A DNA stretch of 17,992 nt from JAZKIX01 sp040384645 (GTDB lineage: Bacteria; Pseudomonadota; Gammaproteobacteria; Burkholderiales; Burkholderiaceae_D), in contig JAZKIX010000014.1 in the NCBI GenBank assembly GCA_040384645.1, positions 1 through 17,992 of the forward strand. The letters run 5' to 3'. The position numbers and the translations under genes are program-made. The notes under the pieces were generated by a model. That model made no database searches. It saw only the letters and a program-made list of their open reading frames with translations, and was not told the origin of the DNA. Shown one piece after another: positions 14,442-17,992 of the stretch (its first letter is position 1; each line of letters opens with the position of its first letter).

Positions 14442-16424
14442 ATGAATAATCCTGCTCCGAATTTTGCTCAGGTTGATGCGCTTGGCTCGACTGCTCTCGC
14501 TGGCGCAAACAAATCGTTGTGGCTCCGCCTGTTGGCGGGTTTGCTGGCGCTGACCGCTGCCCCAGCATTTGGCGCCACGATTGCCACCGATGAGCTGGCC
14601 GAAATGAGCCTGGAAGATTTAGCCAATATCCGTGTCATGTCGGTATCGAAACGGCCGGAATCGCTGGCCGACGCGCCGGCCTCGATTGTGGTCATTACCG
14701 GCGATGAAATCCGGCGCGCCGGTGCCACTACCTTGCCAGAAGCCTTGCGGCTGGCACCTAATTTACAAGTGGCACGGGTCGATGCGCGCAATTACGCGAT
14801 CACTGCGCGCGGTTTCAACAGTCCGTTTGAAAATAAATTGCTGGTGTTGATCGATGGCCGCACTGTGTATTCGCCGCTGTTTTCCGGCGTGTACTGGGAT
14901 GCGCAAGATGTGGTGCTGGAAGACGTCGATCACATCGAAGTCATCAGCGGTGCCGGGGCAACGTTGTGGGGCGCCAATGCGGTGAATGGCGTGATTAATA
15001 TCATCAGTAAATCGTCGGCCAATACCCAAGGTGCGCTGGCAGTGGTGGCCGGCAGCGCGAATGAAAAGAATGCCGTGCTGCGCTACGGTGGCACCCTCGG
15101 CAATGGCGCTACCTATCGGCTGTATGGCAAATATGCCGACAACGACGACACGCTCAATGCCAAAAACTTTAATACTAAAACCGGCTGGCGCCGTGCCCAA
15201 GTCGGTTTTCGTAGCGACTGGAGCGGTGTGGATCAAAAGCTGACGCTGCAAGGCGATACCTATAGTGGTGCCTTGCACCAGTTCGGCACCCCCAATATCA
15301 CGATCGCCGGCGCCAATCTGCTGGGTCGCGGCGATACCAAATTGGCGGACGGTTCAGACCTTAGCTTGCAGGCGTATTGGGATTACACCCAGCGCAAGCA
15401 GCCGGGTGCTTTTATCGAACATTTGCATACCGTCGACCTGCAATTGCAGCACGCCACCAAACTGGCCAAAATCCACGATATCGTCTGGGGCGCCGGCTAT
15501 CGGCTGGCGATCGACAAGGTAGAAAATGCCAATGCATTCGCCTTCTTGCCCGGTCACTTGAATATGCATTGGGGCAACGTCTTTGTACAAGATGAAATCA
15601 GCCTCAGCGACAGGTTGCGCCTGACCGCCGGCCTCAAGCTGGAAGACAATAATTACACCGGCATCGAATGGCTGCCGACCTTGCGCCTGTCGTGGAAAGC
15701 CAGCCCCAGCGCCTTGGTCTGGAGCAGCCTGTCGCGTTCCGCGCGCACGCCCTCACGCATCGACCGCGATCTGTACGCGCCGACCAATCCGAAAGTGGTC
15801 GATGGCGTCAGCCAATATGCCATAGCCGGCGGCCCCGATTTCACATCGGAAGTGGGCAATACGCTGGAGCTGGGTTACCGCGCGCAACCGACTGCCACCG
15901 TGTCCTATTCCATCACCGGCTTTTATGACCGCTACGATAAATTGCGCACGCTTGAACCCAATCCCAATGGCAGCGGCAGCGTGTTCCGCAACGGCGCCGA
16001 AGGCAATTCGCGCGGGCTGGAATTGCGCGGCAGCTGGCAAGCCTTACCGGCCTGGAGGCTGACGGCTGGCTTCGTGACGCAATGCATCGGCACTACCTTA
16101 AAAGCGTGGAGCGTCGACCAGACCGGCGCCACCGGTCTGGCTACCAGCGACCCGGATAATTATTGGACCCTGCGCTCATCCTACGATATCGCACCGGGAC
16201 AGGAACTTGACCTTACCTTGCGCCATAGCGGCCGGCTCGATAAACCTTTGGTGCCGTCTTACACCGCTCTCGACCTGCGCTATGGCTGGAAAATCCGGCG
16301 CGATCTTGAGCTGTCGCTAGTGGGCCAAAACTTGCTTGCTGGTTCGCATGCCGAATACGGCGCCGAACCGGGGCGTAGCGTGTTTGACCGCAGCTTGTTC
16401 GTCAAGCTGGTGTGGCGTCAATAG
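14442..16424 (+). CDS. TonB-dependent outer-membrane receptor
   Basis: A 660-residue outer-membrane beta-barrel receptor energised by TonB. The signal peptide has a long n-region, with hydrophobic core about 25-43 and likely cleavage near PAFGA. The segment MSLEDLANIRVMSVSKRPESL (55-75) precedes the plug domain (about 69-190), which shows APASIVVITGDEIRRAGATT, ALRLAPNLQVARV, RGFNSPFENKLLVLIDGR and GATLWGANAVNGVINIISK. The remainder (about 195-660) is the barrel, ending in an aromatic-rich strand (SLFVKLVWRQ). This plug wording is typical of receptors found next to YfiR-family proteins, and a YfiR gene follows after 21 bases. The substrate is unknown; there are no siderophore or vitamin genes nearby. 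The AGG before ATG 14442 is weak. GC content returns to that of the flanks. Confidence 0.9.
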   Translation: MNNPAPNFAQVDALGSTALAGANKSLWLRLLAGLLALTAAPAFGATIATDELAEMSLEDLANIRVMSVSKRPESLADAPASIVVITGDEIRRAGATTLPEALRLAPNLQVARVDARNYAITARGFNSPFENKLLVLIDGRTVYSPLFSGVYWDAQDVVLEDVDHIEVISGAGATLWGANAVNGVINIISKSSANTQGALAVVAGSANEKNAVLRYGGTLGNGATYRLYGKYADNDDTLNAKNFNTKTGWRRAQVGFRSDWSGVDQKLTLQGDTYSGALHQFGTPNITIAGANLLGRGDTKLADGSDLSLQAYWDYTQRKQPGAFIEHLHTVDLQLQHATKLAKIHDIVWGAGYRLAIDKVENANAFAFLPGHLNMHWGNVFVQDEISLSDRLRLTAGLKLEDNNYTGIEWLPTLRLSWKASPSALVWSSLSRSARTPSRIDRDLYAPTNPKVVDGVSQYAIAGGPDFTSEVGNTLELGYRAQPTATVSYSITGFYDRYDKLRTLEPNPNGSGSVFRNGAEGNSRGLELRGSWQALPAWRLTAGFVTQCIGTTLKAWSVDQTGATGLATSDPDNYWTLRSSYDIAPGQELDLTLRHSGRLDKPLVPSYTALDLRYGWKIRRDLELSLVGQNLLAGSHAEYGAEPGRSVFDRSLFVKLVWRQ

Positions 16425-16445
16425 GCGTTTAGGTCGATTTTCAAT

Positions 16446-17084
16446 ATGACTGTGATTGCATTCCCTTATTGGTTGGAGCTTCAACGCCGTCTTGGTGGAG
16501 TTGCGTCGCGCTCCTTGGCGCGACAATTGCTGTCGTGGACGATGGCGCTGCTGTTGGCTAGCGCCTGTGCCAGCGCTGCCGCCGAAGTCGCTAGTGCCAG
16601 TGCGACCGCCGCCAGCGAAGACCGGCTGGAAGCGGCTTTTTTATATAAATTTCTCAATTATGTGGAATGGCCGGCAAGCGCGTTTGCCAAAGCCGATGCG
16701 CCCTATGTGATCGGCATTGTCGATGCTGATGACGTGGCCGATGAATTACATAAAATCGCCAACGGGCGCAACGTCAATAACCGTCCCGTGCTGGTCAAAA
16801 AATTAGCCAAGACCGATACGCCCGAAGGCGTCCACGTCTTGTTCATTGCGCGCGAAGCCCATCTGCGCCAGCCGCAATTATTCAAACAAGCCAGGCAAGA
16901 GCCGATTCTTGTCGTGACCGAAACCGATGACGCATTAAAACAAGGCAGCATGATCAATTTTAAGATCGTCGATGAACGCCTGCGCTTTGATGTCGCGCTG
17001 GAACCTGTCGAAAAGTCCGGGCTCAAACTCAGTTCCCGATTATTGACTGTGGCCTCGTCCACCATCAAGGCGCCACCGCCATGA
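16446..17084 (+). CDS. YfiR-family (DUF4154) periplasmic protein
   Basis: A 212-residue exported protein. The N-terminal hydrophobic segment (about 27-42) ends in ASACASAAA; it may be a normal signal peptide, or C41 may serve as a lipid anchor site (poor lipobox). The mature part has the YfiR signature: LEAAFLYKFLNYVEWP (61-76), then VIGIVDAD, VHVLFIAREA, ILVVTETD, MINFKIVDERLRFDV and SGLKLSSRLL (191-200). In Pseudomonas YfiR represses a cyclase partner from the periplasm. The Cys residues of that protein are missing here, so any redox control would differ. The gene sits between a TonB receptor and a sensor kinase whose ATG overlaps its stop (ATGA 17081-17084), so the three are probably co-translated. 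A role in passing a receptor or envelope signal to the kinase is inferred from context. Confidence 0.88.
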   Translation: MTVIAFPYWLELQRRLGGVASRSLARQLLSWTMALLLASACASAAAEVASASATAASEDRLEAAFLYKFLNYVEWPASAFAKADAPYVIGIVDADDVADELHKIANGRNVNNRPVLVKKLAKTDTPEGVHVLFIAREAHLRQPQLFKQARQEPILVVTETDDALKQGSMINFKIVDERLRFDVALEPVEKSGLKLSSRLLTVASSTIKAPPP

Positions 17085-17992
17085 TGCGTCCGCTTCGCCA
17101 TTCGATTTCGCGCAAGTTCATGCTTGCGGTGTTGGGTACGACTTGCATCGCTTTATTGGTATTTGCCAGCGCGATGACGGTACTCGATGTACGCACCTTC
17201 AAAACCACCTGGGTCGGCGCCGTGACCGTGCAAGCCAATACTTTGGCGCAAGTGAATTTGCCGGCGCTGGAATTTAACGACCGCAAGGCAGCGGCAGAAA
17301 ATCTGAAACAGTTGCAATCGAGTATCAACATAGTGGCCGCGGCTATTTACGCGGCCGATGGCAGCTTGTTTGCCAGCTTCGCCAAAGAAGGCGCCGAGCC
17401 GATGGCGCTGCCAGCGCGACCGCAAGCCAATGGTTTTAGCATCGACGGCGGCGAGATTAAGATGTTCCGCCAAGTGAGCCGCAATGGCGAACAATTCGGC
17501 ACCGTATTTGTCGCTGCACGCTATCCGCTGGCAGAGCGGGTGCAACGCTATATTTTTATCTTGGCCGCAGTGCTGGGCGGCAGTTTGATCGTGGCTGCGC
17601 TGGTGTCTTTTTGGGTCCAGGCTGGCGTCACCCAACCCGTGCTAGCCCTGACACAAGCGGTCAATCAAGTGGTACGGCAGCGCGATTTTTCGCAAAAGGT
17701 ACGGAAATCGACCGATGACGAAGTCGGTATTTTGGTCGATGCTTTTAACATCATGCTGACCGAAGTCGGCGAGCGCACCCAAGCGCTGGTACTGGCCAAT
17801 AGCGCCCTGCAACACGAGGTGCAAGAACGGCTGGCGACCGAAGAAGCCCTGCAACAACTCAACAACACACTGGAAGAACGGGTCGCCAAACGCACCCAGG
17901 AACTGAGCGGCGCACACGAGCAATTGCGCCAGTCGCAAAAGATGGAAGCCATCGGTCAATTGACCGGCGGCGTGGCGCACGACTTCAACAAT
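17081..17992 (+). CDS. CHASE8-HAMP sensor histidine kinase (3' end outside window)
   Basis: The frame is open from ATG 17081 to the window end (304 codons) and continues beyond. Membrane helix 1 is at about 13-33. A periplasmic CHASE8-like domain spans about 40-150 (LAQVNLPALEFNDRKAA, NIVAAAIYAADGSLFASF, QFGTVFVAAR), and membrane helix 2 is at 157-178. A HAMP domain follows at about 180-232 (QPVLALTQAV, DDEVGILVDAFN), then a coiled coil (235-285, EERVAKRTQEL). The HisKA domain begins QKMEAIGQLTGGVAHDFNN, with phospho-accepting H300 five residues before the cut. The ATPase domain and any receiver are outside. Start overlaps the YfiR stop by 4 bases; a second ATG at 17084 is possible. The receptor-YfiR-CHASE8 kinase order suggests one envelope-signalling unit. 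Confidence 0.9.
   Translation, partial: MMRPLRHSISRKFMLAVLGTTCIALLVFASAMTVLDVRTFKTTWVGAVTVQANTLAQVNLPALEFNDRKAAAENLKQLQSSINIVAAAIYAADGSLFASFAKEGAEPMALPARPQANGFSIDGGEIKMFRQVSRNGEQFGTVFVAARYPLAERVQRYIFILAAVLGGSLIVAALVSFWVQAGVTQPVLALTQAVNQVVRQRDFSQKVRKSTDDEVGILVDAFNIMLTEVGERTQALVLANSALQHEVQERLATEEALQQLNNTLEERVAKRTQELSGAHEQLRQSQKMEAIGQLTGGVAHDFNN

Noticed and set aside
17153..17635. 160-codon frame on the - strand
   Set aside because: Antisense to the CHASE8 kinase, whose + frame is open to the window end and carries clear domains.
1..17992. CRISPR array, tRNA or rRNA genes
   Set aside because: No regularly spaced repeats and no tRNA or rRNA-like sequence were recognised on reading the window by eye.

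Overview
The window looks like chromosomal DNA of a betaproteobacterium, most likely an Oxalobacteraceae-type soil or water bacterium. The basis is the mix of gene families (long-chain ChrA, a TonB receptor/YfiR/CHASE8-kinase operon, SHDLRQPL-type kinases, a secreted GH9 cellulase) and the GC-rich codon use of the flanks. This is inference from family content; no rRNA or tRNA gene is present to anchor it.

Layout: (1) 1-718, the 3' part of an exported protein with a BamE/SmpA-like C-terminus, ending in a U-tailed hairpin. (2) 926-3719, a two-gene unit: a lipoprotein 2',3'-cyclic-nucleotide phosphodiesterase/3'-nucleotidase of the CpdB/5'-nucleotidase family, then a membrane-anchored Sel1-repeat protein. 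(3) 4065-4562, a lone type IV pilin-like protein with a hairpin in its leader and a likely terminator at 4681-4707. (4) 4771-6132, an intact two-domain ChrA chromate transporter with no chrB regulator beside it. (5) 6280-10166, a signalling locus: a response regulator with inverted domain order (winged helix first, receiver last) on the + strand, facing two translationally coupled membrane histidine kinases on the - strand. The convergent genes overlap by 12 bp at their stops. (6) 10513-13503 (-), a secreted GH9 cellulase with an N-terminal carbohydrate-binding domain and a clear downstream terminator. (7) 13504-14441, a mostly non-coding stretch holding a decayed chrA fragment and a G-rich, palindromic sequence resembling a recombination-site scar. 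(8) 14442-17992, an operon of TonB-dependent receptor, YfiR-family periplasmic protein, and a CHASE8-HAMP histidine kinase cut by the window end right after its phospho-accepting His.

The block from about 6.1 to 14.4 kb is visibly more AT-rich than its flanks. It is bracketed by the intact chrA and by the chrA relic, which share a perfect 22-bp direct repeat. I read it as an accessory segment (inverted response regulator, two kinases, cellulase) that arrived next to, or between copies of, chrA. The most distinctive item is the inverted response regulator with its kinase pair. Whether it controls the neighbouring cellulase is an open inference.
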